Numbered from the stretch's first letter, positions 10,228 through 23,673 are shown. The stretch: DNA of 64,000 nucleotides from Nepenthes gracilis (GCA_033239525.1 BSYO01000013.1:6038501-6102500), one strand, 5' to 3'. Translations and numbers: made by a program. The notes: generated by a model not told the origin, from the letters alone.

Positions 10228-11558
10228 CCTCCATAGTAACGCCCTGGAAAAGGCATATCATATATCATTCTATAGATAGAGTTATCCTCATGGCATGCCA
10301 GATAACGTTACTACTGGACAACAATCATTGGTTTAGTTTTTTACTGATTTTAACTGATCTTAGGAAGTTTTGATTCTTGTTTCTTAGTTTTAGTTCTTAT
10401 TCTTAGAGGCTACTTCATAACTCAAAGATTTACAAACCTTTGCCTTTATTTTCGAGCTTAAACTTGAAAGAAATATTTGGACAAAATTCAAACATATAAT
10501 ACAAGTTAAACAGTAAAATTGAACCCATAAATCATAATATTCATAAAATCGTAAAAAAATTAGAAAACATGTAATATTACTTAACAAATCTTGAAGAAGG
10601 ATGATATTAGAGCAACAATACCCAAAATGAGAAGTAATAACAATAACAAGGAAAGACAGAGTTTGGTACACTTACTTTAGGCTATTCTATAATTTTTCTT
10701 TGTCAATTTGGCCTGTAAATTCTTCCTCTCATTTTTCTTCTCCTTCATCCCCCCTTTTCTCTAAAGTTTCTTTTATTTTCTCCTATCCAATATTTATAGG
10801 CAATGGAGCACTTGAGAGTAGGTAGGGATATGTTACCCACTCTGGTATTTGTTCAGATCTTCCATTATCTAGAAGATTCTGAATTCAACGGAGTAGGTGA
10901 AAGTAGGTTACTCACTCTGACTCAGTCCAAAAATCTAGCCAAAACTGACCGACAATTTAATTCTGGTTAACTCTCTAAACCGGTTAGCAATTCATTCATA
11001 TCATTAATATATTCTTGTCAACTATTAAATCCGGTCAACTTTTTACTTTGACCGATTATCAACTATCTCAGTTATTATCAATTATCTCGGTTATTTTCAA
11101 TTACCTCGGCTGATTAATACCTTCATCAGTTGTTTTTCCTATTATGGCCGGTCAACAAGTTTATTCAGTCAATGATACTGACCAGTCAACTTTCTTCTTA
11201 TCCAGCAATTTGACTACTTCAGTCGATTTCTATAATGATGGTCAACAACGATAATTGGTCAACTCTTTTTATCCGACCACCTTACAACTTTAGTCATTTT
11301 GCCAATAAGACAGAATTATCTTTTTCTAATAACCCAATCCTTACTGGAGTCATTATGATCCTAATTAGATAGGCAATATGGTTATCCATAAATAAAGAGA
11401 TGGAATGCAATAGGAGTGATAGTGAGCCAATGCTATTGCCTAAAACAAATGAAAATCGAAACCTTTTGAGATCTAAGTAAGGCAAATCTTAAGGACATAC
11501 TACTAAAAAGAGAGATATTAACTGGCAATATCTAGTGCCAATTGTCGGGAAAAATAAA
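10228..11558. other. spacer, probable retroelement debris
   Basis: No gene. Between 10960 and 11280 the motif (A/G)GTCAACT / TTGACCG recurs many times, giving a loose repetitive texture. A GGTAGG…TTACTCACTCTG phrase occurs twice near 10820-10920. Confidence 0.4.
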
Positions 11559-13704
11559 GGTAGATTTGCTATTTTTGATAATTCTATTTTCCTTTTAGTT
11601 GGCAGTTTCCCCTTTCCCCTTTGATTCTGTTTTTTCCTTTATTTTTTTGTTTTTTTTTTGTTTTTGGCCTTCCTGTTATATTCCAACCAATTTGGTTGGA
11701 TGTTTGTTGTATATAATGGCCCGGTTGCTATAGTAAAAGGCAAGGAAGATATTTGCCCTCTTTTCGTGCGCCTTCTTCTCCCTCTTTGTCATTTCTCTTT
11801 TCCTCTTTTCTCTCTCTTTTTTCTCTTTCCTCCATTAGATCTTCCCTCCTTTTTCTTTAGAGCTCTCTCATCGGCTTCATCATCTTCTTCTTCAACTACA
11901 GGTCGCTAAAGTTGGTGTACATTTGATACTCTCATTAAAACCATGGTAGAGGGCATGACTACCCACTGCAGAGCTCTGGAAGATTCCATTGTTGGGATTT
12001 CGAAGGAGCTCAAAGAGATCACCGCTACAGTACAGCAATATGTTGAAGCAATTGTTATCAATGCTACCACCACCAAATAAATTCGACGCTGTCTCATTGA
12101 AATTCTTCATACATTAACCTGAATCAAGCGACAATCCTTACTATCCGTAAATCCTTCATTGCTCCCAACTCCCTTGTCATTCATGGCTCTATCCTTTGGT
12201 ATTTTATCCTCACTAGTGCAAACCTTACCCGAAATGCCTCATTTGCCACTGTTGCTACCAACCTCCACCTCGTTCATGACATCCTTGTGGGCGATTCTCC
12301 GGCCGCCGTCTCAAACCCTACCATTAATACCCCATGCAATGCCTGATTTCCAAATCACTACCCACATTCATTTGCCTAAGCTCGAAATTTCATTTTTATT
12401 TGGGGAAAACGTGTTTGGCTTGTTATTTCAAATCGAACACTTCTTCCATTACCTATGTATTTCGCCAGAATAGAAATCGGCGATCGTTGCTTTTTACATA
12501 ACTGGCTTCACGTTCAAATGGTATTAATGGATGCATTCAACTCGACAACTTTTCACCTGGGACATTTGTTCTTGTGACCTTGAGTTTCGATTCGGGTGGT
12601 CCACTTGCTCCAATCATGAAGCCACGCTCTACAAGCTTTGGCAAACCACTAATGTCATAACCTACATGACAAAATTTGAGTCCGTCTCCACTCGTACGCT
12701 TGATTTGACTACTACTAACCTTTTGAATTGTTTCATATCTGGGCTTCGAGATGATATACGATGAGAACTATTGTTATTGAAACCCGAGTCATTGTCTGAA
12801 GCCAATGGAATGGCCAAATTAGTAGAAAAAAAAGTTAAGGCCGAACGATCCACCTTCCAGCGCCACACACTTACCGAACCACCAACTATCACCGCACCTC
12901 CTCTGCACAAAACCCCATCTCCTCCTCCCAGCCATTTTCCAAAATTACCCATATAAAATTTAACCCTCGTAGAAATAATAGCACACTAAGAACACGGTTG
13001 TGTTTAGCTATGATAAGTGGTTCAACCCCGAACATCGATGTAAACCCTCCTAGTTTCTCTGTATATTACTTAGAAAGTTGGTTCTGGCTAGCTTCTAGTG
13101 CAACTTTCAATAGTCGAGTCATTGGACCTTGGCCCTTCCCTAGACTCTTCTTAAGGAATGGATTTATTGCCTCCGGTTTTGGTAATTCCTCCAACCATTT
13201 CTTTCCCTTTCTTAGTAGGCCACTTCATTCCTTCCAATTCGAGGCCACCTAAGAGGCAACTGCTGAACTTCGACAAGACTTCCCTCCTTTGACTTTAAGG
13301 ACAAGACTTTCGTGATGAAGATGACAGTGTTACGGGTCTTATATTATTTTCTGTTTCTCTGATTTTATTTTCTATTTTTTATTTTTGTTGTTGTTACTAT
13401 TTTCCTTTCGGTTGGCTGTTTCTCTTTTCTCCCTTGATTCTATTTTTTTTATTCTTTCTGTTTTTCTGTTTTTGGCCATTTCATTAGATTCCAACCAATT
13501 TGGTTGAATGTTTACTGTATATAATGAGCTGATTGCTAAACTAAAAGAGAAAGAAGGTATTTGCCTTTTTTTCGCGTGCCTTCTTTTCCCTCTTTGTCAA
13601 ATCTCTTTCCCTCTGTCAAATCTTCACTCCCCCTTCTTCTTTAGAGCTCTCTCCTCAGTTTCGTCTTCTTTCTTTTTGACTACAGGTTGCCAAAACTGGT
13701 GCAC
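11559..13704 (+). mobile_element. Ty3-type LTR element, gag only
   Basis: Two related blocks, about 11559-11921 and 13328-13704, share CCAACCAATTTGGTTG, the T/C-rich leader and the ending ACTACAGGTxGC. They are read as LTRs. The 3' LTR starts TGTTACGGG at 13328, preceded by TTTAAGGACAAGACTTTC, the usual end of the Ty3 polyprotein region. The 5' end of the left LTR is diverged and its limit is approximate. The interior is only about 1.4 kb and holds gag but no protease, RT or integrase. No TSD could be fixed. Confidence 0.65.
12363..12860 (+). pseudogene. retrotransposon gag remnant (Ty3 type)
   Basis: Frames read HLPKLEISFLFGENVFGLLF, then LYKLWQTTNVITYMTKFESV and LLNCFISGLRDDIR. This is the order of the Retrotrans_gag domain (K-L-x-F-P-x-F-x-G, then W…Y-x-x-x-F, then F-x-x-G-L-x-x-x-I-R). 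The frame changes between blocks and a TGA follows DDIR, so it is not translatable as one protein. Confidence 0.7.
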
Positions 13705-13785
13705 CTATCAAATGGTCTCAAGAACTGACTCATACTCAAGCCAGAAAAGTCAAGTTAAATCTAAAAAAGGATGGAGACCTGTGAC

Positions 13786-15266
13786 TGTTAGAAATTTATG
13801 TGGCTAAAACAACCACAAAAGCGGAATTTAAAATCGATTAATATACCTCCGGCCATTTGGTGTTTTGTTTTCGGACGTTTGATTCGGACCGATTCCATGC
13901 TTCTGGACACTCCTTCACTCGTTTAGATGGTGTATTACTTGAGTTGGATACCAAGAAAAAAACCAGAATGCTCAATTTATAGGCGAAACCATTACCCGCC
14001 TCAACCGAGCGTTTCGTACTCAAACCGGTTAAAATTGATTAATTGACTTAATGGGAGAGTTATCACTACTTAATGGACCACTAATACTTCAGTAATTAAT
14101 TGAGTAAAACGGTAAAAGATGATGAAACGATTGAGGAAGACGAAGAGGGCACCGAAACCCTACGGCTCGAAATCAGCTTTAGACAAGCCGTTCGTGGCTT
14201 GCAGCTCGATCGGCACATTGGCTCATGGGTCGGCTCAACGGCTCATTGGGCCGGCTCAGCATTTGGATTTAGGTTGAAGCTCACATTCGCCCACTTGGTC
14301 CATATTTAATTTGATGTGATAACTAAAATCATCAATTTTTTAAACTATAAGAAATAAATATATGAATCACGGTAATAAATCCTCTAATAATGAGTAATAT
14401 CTTCCATGTATTACAATATATTAATTTCTCAAGTCATCCGATAACTTTACTTTCAGAAACCCAAAACCGAAGCCAGAAACGACGGCGTTTATTACTGCCG
14501 AAACAGAAAACGACGCCGTTCAAGTCGTCGTCTAGCTTCGTCGGTTTCGCCCGAACCTGACAACGAACGACTCGATCCGAATTTCAGACCTGATTCAAAC
14601 AGCACCATACGAACACCATAAATGACGAAAAATATATGGAAATTTCGAAAATTTAATTTCCCATCGATTTTCAGTACTTGTTTGAACCGAATTTTCAAAA
14701 AAATGAAGACTTTAGGTTTTTTCGATTTCAAAAAAAAAAGGAAAAACACAGAACAACAAAGGCAGAGTTGAAGCCTTTTTCTGATACCAAATGTTAGAAA
14801 TTTATGTGGCTAAAATAACCACAAAAGCGGAATTTAAAATCGATTAATATACCTCCGGCCATTTGGTGTTCTATTTTCTGACGTTCGATTGGACCCATTT
14901 CCGTCTTACGGACACTCCTTCACTCGTTTAGATGGTGTATTCTTAAGTTGGATCGCCAGGACAAAGCCAAATCTTAATTTATAAAAATAAACCATCACCC
15001 CCTCAACCGAGCGTTTCGTACTCAAACCGACCAAAATTGATTAATTGACTTAATGAGAGAGTTATCACTACTTAATGGACCACTAGTACTTCAGTAATTA
15101 ACTGAGTAAAACGGCAAAAGATGATGAAACGATCGAGGAAGACGAAGAGGGCAACGAAACCCTACGGCTCGAAATCGACTTCAGACAAGCCATTTGTGGC
15201 TTGCAGCTCGATCGGCGCATCGGCTCATGGGCCGGCCCAGCATTTGGATTTGAGCTGAAGCTCACA
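13786..15266 (-). mobile_element. miniature LTR retrotransposon (TRIM/LARD-like) with perfect TSD
   Basis: Long direct repeats at 13786-14285 (500 bp) and 14792-15266 (475 bp) both begin TGTTAGAAAT and end AAGCTCACA. The five bases outside are GTGAC on both sides (13781-13785 and 15267-15271), an exact target duplication. The 506-bp interior has no polyprotein. Next to the right repeat is TCTGATACCA, the reverse complement of the Met-tRNA primer site, so the element is oriented on the minus strand. The repeats differ by scattered changes and small indels, so it is not recent. Confidence 0.85.
14780..14789 (-). other. primer-binding site (Met-tRNA type)
   Basis: On the minus strand this reads TGGTATCAGA, two bases inside the right-hand LTR. 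It is the standard plant primer for reverse transcription and fixes the element's direction. Confidence 0.8.
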
Positions 15267-15916
15267 GTGACTTCATGTTTAAGACCTTTCCAGTGATTTT
15301 GGAACCAAACACGTAGCTGCTAACCATCCATTTGATTATTTAATTCTGAAAGCTAAAGCGGCAACCAACCTAATCAACGTGTTCTGTTTTAGTCGGCTGG
15401 CTATGATCTGTGGCACTTTCAGGTTTGGTTGTGGGGAAACTCAGACCATGACATTTGTACGGCCATTGCTATAATAAGCTTTCAAAGGTTTTAATCTAAT
15501 ATATGCAAGTTTCTATCCAGTTTACCATCCTTATGTGTGGTTAAAACAATTTTAGTTTTCAAAGTTTGAAATCATATTTACATATTTATAAACATTAGAT
15601 AATAATATCATAAAAGAGGTACTGAATCTATATAAAAATCAGTGGACTTTATTCCATAATCCAGATAATTAAAATACTCAATAGAATCATATTTATATTT
15701 TACTCATTGTATTATCAAAATTTTGAAAACCAATTACCGTAAATTTATTGATTCTGCAACCAAATCGTATAATTCAAGGAATGAAACATACATCATAGGA
15801 TGTAGTATTCAATGTTTTGGTAGTGTAATCGTGTTGGTGCTAGGCTACACTATCTTGCACTAGTTGAAATTTACGTTTTCCTAATTTTTTTCTCCATGGT
15901 TAGGCAATTATGACTC
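15267..15916. other. promoter-side spacer of the ATL gene
   Basis: No gene. The sequence becomes AT-rich toward 15900 and leads into the TATA box of the ATL gene. Confidence 0.5.
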
Positions 15917-15925
15917 TATAAATAT
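15917..15925 (+). promoter_or_regulatory. TATA box of ATL gene
   Basis: CTATAAATA is followed by CT-rich leader sequence about 60-140 bp downstream. Transcription would begin near 15950, giving a 5' UTR of about 350 bases. Confidence 0.55.
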
Positions 15926-16149
15926 TTTTTCCTTTATTATTTATGTACAATTAATATAATGGCTTCTTGCCAATTTAACTCACTGCTTTGAATTCAAAAT
16001 CTTCCCCTCTCTGTTTCATTTATTTCTACCCTCCAAGTCATTTCCTCTCTCTCCCTCCTCCACCCTTCAGTCCATTTGAGTTGCAGGTCCCAACTGCAGT
16101 AAAAACCAAGCTTAGTATAACAACGATCCTCCATCACAAGACAACTCAC

Positions 16150-16272
16150 ATGTCAATTATAACTCGAATTAATCACTCAGCTAAGTTTTCCAGTAGCCTT
16201 AGATTTGTTTGTTGGGAAAGACTATGTTCCACATTCCAAACAGCTCAAGCTCAAAATCTTCGATCTCGGTGA
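16150..16272 (+). CDS. possible upstream ORF in the ATL leader (40 codons)
   Basis: If transcription starts near 15950, the first ATG in the leader is at 16150. It opens a 40-codon frame ending in TGA at 16270-16272, 29 bases before the main ATG. It has no recognisable motif. Its role, if any, would be translational control of the ligase. Confidence 0.35.
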   Translation: MSIITRINHSAKFSSSLRFVCWERLCSTFQTAQAQNLRSR

Positions 16273-16301
16273 GTTTTTCATTTTGATTTCCCAGGAAAAA
16301 T

Positions 16302-17789
16302 ATGGAATGGGTTTTACTTGAAATCAAAGAAAAATCGTCCTTTCCTCCGTTGAAGCCGCCGCCTTTTCTCTCTCAACCACCCCCTCCGCTCAACCTTCAA
16401 TCAGATACTTTCGGAATAGATGATAAGATAAGGCCAAGTATAGTACTCATCATTATCATTCTTGCCATTATCTTCTTCGTTTCTGGGTTGGCACACTTGC
16501 TTATTAGATTTCTACTGAGACCCATCCCTAGAGAGCTAGATGATTTGGAAGATGTGACCGCATTTCAAGGTCGATTGCAACAGCTTTTTCATCTCCATGA
16601 TGCTGGTGTTGATCAGACCTTCATTGACGCGCTTCCTGTCTTCCTCTACAAAGCCATCATAGGCCTCAAGGACCCTTTTGATTGTGCTGTTTGCTTGTGT
16701 GAGTTCGGGGCGGAGGATAAGCTTAGGCTCTTACCCAAATGCAGCCATGCCTTCCACATGGAGTGCATAGACACATGGCTTTTGTCTCACTCCACTTGCC
16801 CTCTTTGTAGAGCTAGCTTGCTGCCTGACTTCTCACCAAATAATGACTTCTCACCCATCGTGTTTGTTCTCGAGTCTGGCAGTGACAGCTCAAGAGAGAT
16901 CGCCATTGCAGATAGGGAAGCTGCTCTGGGAAGAACAAATTCAATGTTCAGATCAAGTTCCCAACTGGGTATTCAAAGAGAAACGGAATCGGGATCTACC
17001 AGGATCGAGATTTCAAGGAAATCGTCCGAACAGTGGGGGAAAAATGACGCTGCCGCTCTTTCAGAAGTGCCGAATTCAGGAGCGAAAATTGTTCCTGTCA
17101 GGCTTGGGAAGTTTAGGAATTTGGATGGAGGAGAAGGTAGCAGCGAGAATAATGTGGGTTCTAGAAGGTGTTATTCCATGGGTTCTTTTGCTTACGTGCT
17201 AGATGAGACTTCTTCACTTCAAGTACCAATCAGAACACCGGTGAAAAAACAGAGTACTAAAGAATCCAGTTTGCCGCTGAAGCCTAGCTATAGAACAGCC
17301 ATATCTGAGTACGGATCGGATTCGAGAAGAATCTTCACTGGAGTTGATGCTTTTAGGAGTGTTGAAATTCATGAAACAAGTAGCTCTACAAAAGGCGAAG
17401 GCAATGCCATAGAAAGGAGCAAAAGGGAGAGCTTTTCAATCTCCAAGATTTGGCTCCAAGGAGAGAAGAAAGAGAAGGCTACTCCGAATGCAGAGTCCAC
17501 GAAGAGGGCTTCGTCGTTCCGGTTTCCGCTGGGAAAGAATGGTTTCGATGGTTTCGGGGGCTCCGGCGGCGGTGGAAGTGGCAGAGCTTGTGGCGCAAGT
17601 AGAACCACCTCAGAGATTATCGTTGATGGAATGGAAAACGATGCCGGCGAGTGGGAATTCGATGAAGAATCTCAGAGCTGTAACAGTATGGATTCTCAAG
17701 CGGCTCCACCATCTTCCACGAGAAGAACTCTGCTTTGGCTGATGGGAAAGCAGAACAAGGTTGTCCACTCCTCCTCGTCCGACGTCTAA
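16302..17789 (+). CDS. RING-H2 finger protein of the ATL family (ATL13/ATL46-like), E3 ubiquitin ligase
   Basis: A membrane-bound E3 ligase that would recruit an E2 and ubiquitinate unknown targets. The gene is intronless, 495 codons, typical of the ATL family. A Pro-rich N-terminus (residues 13-30) is followed by one transmembrane helix (about 44-72). The GLD-type motif is [13 protein letters not shown] (102-114). The RING-H2 ligands are C128, C131, C147, H149, H152, C155, C166 and C169, with W159 of the [13 protein letters not shown] stretch conserved for E2 contact. The long Ser-rich C-terminal part (170-495), with a Gly-rich patch near 427-435, is expected in the ATL13/ATL46/ATL47 clade. 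The exact member cannot be set. The ATG at 16302 is the first in frame. A TATA box and a possible upstream ORF precede it. Only small shadow frames overlap it. Confidence 0.95.
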   Translation: MEWVLLEIKEKSSFPPLKPPPFLSQPPPPLNLQSDTFGIDDKIRPSIVLIIIILAIIFFVSGLAHLLIRFLLRPIPRELDDLEDVTAFQGRLQQLFHLHDAGVDQTFIDALPVFLYKAIIGLKDPFDCAVCLCEFGAEDKLRLLPKCSHAFHMECIDTWLLSHSTCPLCRASLLPDFSPNNDFSPIVFVLESGSDSSREIAIADREAALGRTNSMFRSSSQLGIQRETESGSTRIEISRKSSEQWGKNDAAALSEVPNSGAKIVPVRLGKFRNLDGGEGSSENNVGSRRCYSMGSFAYVLDETSSLQVPIRTPVKKQSTKESSLPLKPSYRTAISEYGSDSRRIFTGVDAFRSVEIHETSSSTKGEGNAIERSKRESFSISKIWLQGEKKEKATPNAESTKRASSFRFPLGKNGFDGFGGSGGGGSGRACGASRTTSEIIVDGMENDAGEWEFDEESQSCNSMDSQAAPPSSTRRTLLWLMGKQNKVVHSSSSDV

Positions 17790-20700
17790 TCTTCTTCCCG
17801 TTTCCCAACATTCAATTTTCACTTTTTTGGGGGTTCTGTTGATTAGATTAGTGATAGGAAAAGAAAACGAGATCGAAAATTACAAGATATTGAAGAGTTT
17901 CTCTGGTTTCTGATTGCTAGATGCAGTTGCCGTAGAACATTTCAGACTTCCTCCATTTAGAAAATAATTTTATATTCCATTTTTTAATATTTAGCTCAAT
18001 AATAAAAATATATTTTTGTATTTTTCAGTAAATTTCGGAAAATACATTTTTTCTACAAAAAACATCATTTTGCTCAAATCTATGCTGGTAAATTCAACGG
18101 TCATGATCTTTTCTTAAATACTTGTATTAAATTTTTAATATATATATTAAAGTGTTGAATATCATTTTAAAAAATCACTACGGCCAAGTTTTGAGTTTAT
18201 ATTTTAAGTTTTATTTTTACATTTTTTTGGCATTGGCAGAATAATGAAGGATTAGTTGAACAGTGGGCCATGGTCATTAAATTTGCCATGATGTTGTGAA
18301 CAGAGAGGCCAAGCAGCCAAATACGAAAGCTTTATTATGGTTGTTTCAATTATTAAATTCTTTTGATTAAAATTATTGTCCTAAGTAATAAAATATGCAT
18401 TTTCAATAAAAGATTTTTTTCATATTGAAAACATATTATCTTGCTCTAATCACATAACAATAACATCACAAGGCATCTAAACAACCAAACCCAAGCCCAA
18501 AAAATTCAAAATATCACCAAACTAAAATAAAACTATTTTTTTTCGATTGATTTATTTTTTAATCAGGTGTAACAATCTGACTTAAAATAATCTAATTTGG
18601 TTTGTTTTTTTTTTTTTTTGAATGGCTATAACAGAAGATACTATCAATTTAAGATCTGACATATTAATAATTCAAAATTTAAAGTTCTTATGCTTTTTGG
18701 GCCATTTTTCTTTTTAAATTGTGCATGTCACACGTATAGTGGGCATAAAGAATCTTAGATCATATAAGTAATATTTGAATTTTTAAGAAATTAAATGGCT
18801 TGTTTCCTAAGTATACTTAACTAAGAGAAGAGTAAAGAAACAGTCCCAAAAAGGGGTATGAACGAACCATATAAAATGAAAGATTTTTGTACAAAGCGGA
18901 TTAATGTATATTGTACAAGCAAGCCTACAAGGGGTTGATGGTTACAGGCTGTTACATTCAATGTTGTTAGAATATTTATTTGGGTTGGTGTCATTATTGT
19001 CACCGAAACAAGTTGGAAGGGACTTGCATCAATGATAGGCAAAGCTAAGAATTTTACTATTATTTAAATAAATATTTGGTTATAAGTTATAACCCCCAAT
19101 AAAGAAAATACGAATTAAAGGTGAGGGGCTGGTACACAAATTTAGTGATTTTAATTTGTACGGCAATAATAATAATAATAAATCGAGGATACTAGTCTGG
19201 ATATCATTTGGACTGGACGAGTAAACAGTTTGTTATCTTAAAGGTAAACGGTACGTTTTGCATCAATTATTTTCTTACATAAATACGTTATTAATGTCTT
19301 TTTTTTAATAAAAGAAGGATTGAATGAAATCATGAAATTTTTTTTTTCTATATTTTAGTCATGATTTTCTCACAGTGATATTGAGCTAACTCTTTTTTAA
19401 TTAGCTAAAATATTAAAAATTGCATCTTCTGTGAAATGTATGTAAATAGTGAAACACTTTGTTGGGGGTTTATTTATATATATGTTGAATATCATATTTA
19501 ACTCAAAAGTCTAAGTTAATGGATTATGTGTCAATACATATTTATAAGTAATTATAACTTTTTTGAATGTTTTAAATGCAACAATTTTTATTTACTCACT
19601 CATATTTTCAATAACCAATCTCCCCTTATATGTGAGCCATTCATATGAGCACTTATAATTTTTAATTCAAAATTGTAAATTAATTGATCATAAACTAACA
19701 CATTTATAAGCTATAATAATTTGTCTTTTTTAAATTAACAATTCATCAACTCGTTCATGTTTTCAACATATTTATCATTATGAGTTTAAATAAGTTACAT
19801 AATAATCTTGTTTGTTTTTTCTACATATTTTATTTTCAAGTATTTTCTCATTTTAAAATAAACTAAACTTAAGAAGGGTAGTTCAATCGTAGTCTATAAT
19901 CTTAACTATGTTAAATTATACTATAATCATAATATGATGATACAGCAATTATAACGTGACTTTGTCAAAAAAAAAAAAGAAAAAAAAACAAGAATATAAT
20001 GTACATCTTCAAGCTCTAAGTTTTGAATATTATATAGATAGATTGAGAATGAAGAAGTGGAGGGGGTAGGGAGACTAGTTTTATGATCCAAATTAGAACT
20101 TTTCGAAAATTGATTGGGCACTGCTTGTTCAAGTCCCTAATTACCACCCTTCTCATGCATTTATTTTTTACTTGGTAATCAGGTATCAGTTGGGTAGTTT
20201 GGATAGATTGCATTTTCTTCATTTCCCATCCAGGTGTATCTTCTATAAGAATATAGCTAAATCAATTAATCAGTTGTTCTTTAAATATAGATTTACTGTT
20301 ACAAATCTAATTCAAATATTAAAATAATTACGATATACAATTTTATCATTGAAATCAAGGTATTATACAAAACTTTATTAATAAATCCGTTTGGTAAGTG
20401 AATATAAATCGTTCTAAAGAATGGCCAAATTCACCGTAACATTACCACTAAATTAGGACTTGTTTATCATACATACATAATTTACATCATGCCAACATCA
20501 CAATTGTATAAAATATCAGAGTGGTGGACCAATCCTTAACCGTACTATAATAATTATAAATACATTAAATATCTACCAAAAGATTTAATTAGCTGTTCTA
20601 TACAACAACAATAAAATACATGAGTAAACACTTAAATCCACCCTCGATCATGTAAAAATCCATCCGCTCAAAGCTCTCATAAAAACCAAGTCCTTTAATC

Positions 20701-22936
20701 TAAAAGAGGTGATAATGTAACGCAAATTGAATACTCAATAAGTAAATGAGAGATAATATAATAAATAGAAACATGATAAATGTGAGATAAAGATATTATG
20801 AGTAAATAAACAAATGATGAAAGAACAATAAATCAAAGGTTGTGATGTCCCTGTTGATTAATTATAATCATTCAAGATCACTTTATATTCTTAACCCCAT
20901 AAACTAGGGTTATGTTTTACTACATAGATCTATGGATGTATTGTTTATAAAACATTCAATAAATTGGGCGTTGTCCACTGTTTCTTTCTGGTACTTGGTT
21001 AACCATATAAGTTCTCATCTCATATATATTATGATATATTATGATATATTATAATATAGTACTTTTTGTTTATTTCTTACAATTGTTCATTTTATATAAA
21101 GTATGGGAAAAAAAAAAAACTCCACAAAATAATGTCTTTTCTAAATATGTAAGCAAAATCACATTTTATAATTTAAGTGTAGAGATTAAACATGATTCAT
21201 TAAGAATATTAGATATATAAAAGAATTTTTTAAAATTTTTGCCAAAAGTAATAATATGTAAGATGATATTTATTTTTAAATTTAAGAAATTGCAAGACTT
21301 GTCGATGAATTTCGACATTTTTTATTAATATGGATAATATGTTGACAAATTTGTGAAATATTGACATATATATACAAGCCAAATATCAAATAAAAATATA
21401 GATAAGTACTTGTATGTAAGTAAGAAGCATAAAAACTCATATTTTAGGCAAATATGAGAAAAAATTTAAAACTTTCAGTAAAAAAAAATGAACAAATAGG
21501 CTTGAAATTCATTTTCTTTGATTTAAATTCAAATAATTCTTAAAATTTTAGCACCAAATCCCTTTAATATTCTTTCATCTTCTCTCTCTTCTCCTCTTTC
21601 TTTCTCTCACTTCTCTTAATAAACTAGGAGAAATGGGTTAAAAAGTAATATAAATACTTTACATAGCAAACTGATGATTATATATCAATCTATAGATATC
21701 AAGCATGATGCTCAAATGAAGCTTGCATACGAGCACATATTACGTATATCATATGCAGAGATATTGAAACAAATATATATAAGTATACATCATGCATATA
21801 TCAAGTATCGAGATATTGGAAAAAAACATGCTCTTTTATAGTTCATGTGCCCTTCAGATTCCTTCTCAAGTCATCTTATATTTAGTATTCTCAACCAAAC
21901 AAAAAACATTTCTTAAGAATTTACTTAATTAGTTTAAGCTAAAATAATTAAATGTATCTTAATGTTTAGATCTCACATTTACCTAATAGATTTGATATGT
22001 TACTGGGAGTAGAATCGGATGCTCTTAGTTATATGAGGACTAGATAGAGGTATCAATTAGGCAGCAGTTAAACACATGGAAAAATAATGGGAACAATCAA
22101 ATGGCTAGATTCGTACTTATGGCTTTGACTTATTTTGATTAAAAGGAATGAAAATAAACTCCTTTTTAGGAGGATATTTTAGAAAGTAATAATATGACTA
22201 TTTATTTAATTTAAAATTATTTGACAGTGAAATATTATTAAACAAAAGAAATGAGCTCCATAGACACATGTATCACTTTTCAATGCATATATTGTTATCT
22301 TACCGTTATATTTACTAGTTGGATCCATCTCTATTTGGGTTTTTTTAGGTGGAATACCTTTTATTAATTTGGTCATTTTGGTTGTTGTTGGTGTGGTTTT
22401 GTTTTGGTTAGGGTTTATACTTTTATAAATAGATGTTTACTTGTCAAAAAAAAAAAAAAAAAACTACCCACAATTTATTATAGTACTATCTAGATTATGT
22501 AGGGTTTTGTGAATAGGTTTTAATGCTTAAAAAGAAGGGAGATTTAGAGTGGGATGCTAATAAATAATCCAACCAACACATTGCTCAAAATAAAGCATGT
22601 CCAAGTTTGATGAGAACGCGCCAAGACCATGGAGACTAGGGATGGAACTTGCACCCCCAAGAAATATAACTATAAAAAACTATATTAGTTTTTTGTTTAA
22701 AATAATAGAATTGTACTACAAAAATTATCTTATAATATTGGAATCAGACCAATAATATAAACATAACTTTTATAAAGTTATCATATAACTATTTATAAAA
22801 TATTCAAGAATTTATCATCTAGCCTGGTATGTTTGATTTATAGTTTGACTAGTTATATGCTAAACGATTATCCTAATTGAGTAATGTTAGAGTCATTTTC
22901 TTTTCTTGGTTATTAATTTGCTGAGGCCTTACAAAA
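17790..22936. other. long AT-rich spacer
   Basis: The ATL 3' UTR occupies the first few hundred bases. Beyond it I see no gene: very AT-rich, with poly-A/T runs at 18607-18620, 19966-19988 and 22446-22463. The last run closes a T-rich block (22330-22445) that could be a retroposon tail. Part of 20640-21080 loosely resembles 49290-49640, perhaps debris of one repeat family. Confidence 0.5.
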
Positions 22937-23301
22937 TTGACACGGTATCCCTTTATACACAAATGCAAGCACTTACTATATGAGGTTTGGGCACCGTTCG
23001 GTTCGCCATCACCACACAGCCCCGCCTCGCCAGCACACTGCTACCCTTACCACCTCACTGCCACCATCACATCTTCACCGCTCCCACCTCATTGCCATGG
23101 CCCCCACCCCAATTTCTGGCGCTAGCAATACAAGATATAATCTAAACTTTATGAGAATAAAATGGTTATTTAGTCTGAAATTGTTACCCTTAGATAATCA
23201 TGATAAAAACCTGAAGGATATGAATTTTTTTATTCATTGTTTCTCATGTAATACCATTCTTATAAGACAATAATTCCTATCATATATATTAACCAAGCAA
23301 T
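22937..23301. other. spacer with a C-rich (CAC)-like block
   Basis: 22990-23115 is rich in CAC/CCAC and opens with GGGCACCGTTCGGTTCGCC, a phrase seen at ends of plant DNA transposons. No coding content is supported. Confidence 0.3.
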
Positions 23302-23664
23302 AATATTATTAGGGTCATTTTTATGGTTGGCATATTCCGTAACCACATTTAGTAATGTGTCGATATCGGCTTGTATTCCGTCGAAGTGTTGCATCAATAT
23401 ATTTTCGTAACTGTCTGCTCCGACTTTCAAGAATATCGCGCCTGACGTGAGCTCTTCACCCACTCGAGCACAAAATTGCGAAACCCTACGCTCGCTGTGA
23501 GCTCTTCATCGGCTCGAGCGCAAAATTCCGAAGCCTTGCACTCACCGTGAGCTCGCCACGACCTCGAGCGCAAAATCTCGAGACATCCTGCTTACTACTT
23601 GCATCCTTTTCGCTCAAGCGCCGCGGCAACGAGCAGAATTTTTAAACCCATTTTTTGAGACCTC

Positions 23665-23673
23665 TATAAATAT
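23665..23673 (+). promoter_or_regulatory. TATA box in the 5' LTR
   Basis: TATAAATAT occurs in the U3-R part of the 5' LTR. The matching segment is deleted from the 3' LTR. Confidence 0.6.

Noticed and set aside
15988..16272. 94-codon frame before the ATL gene
   Set aside because: The first true ATG in it is at 16150; the remainder is 5' leader. Only the short upstream ORF is kept.
22330..22463. SINE or processed retroposon ending in poly-A
   Set aside because: Only the A-run is convincing; no Pol III boxes or flanking duplication seen.
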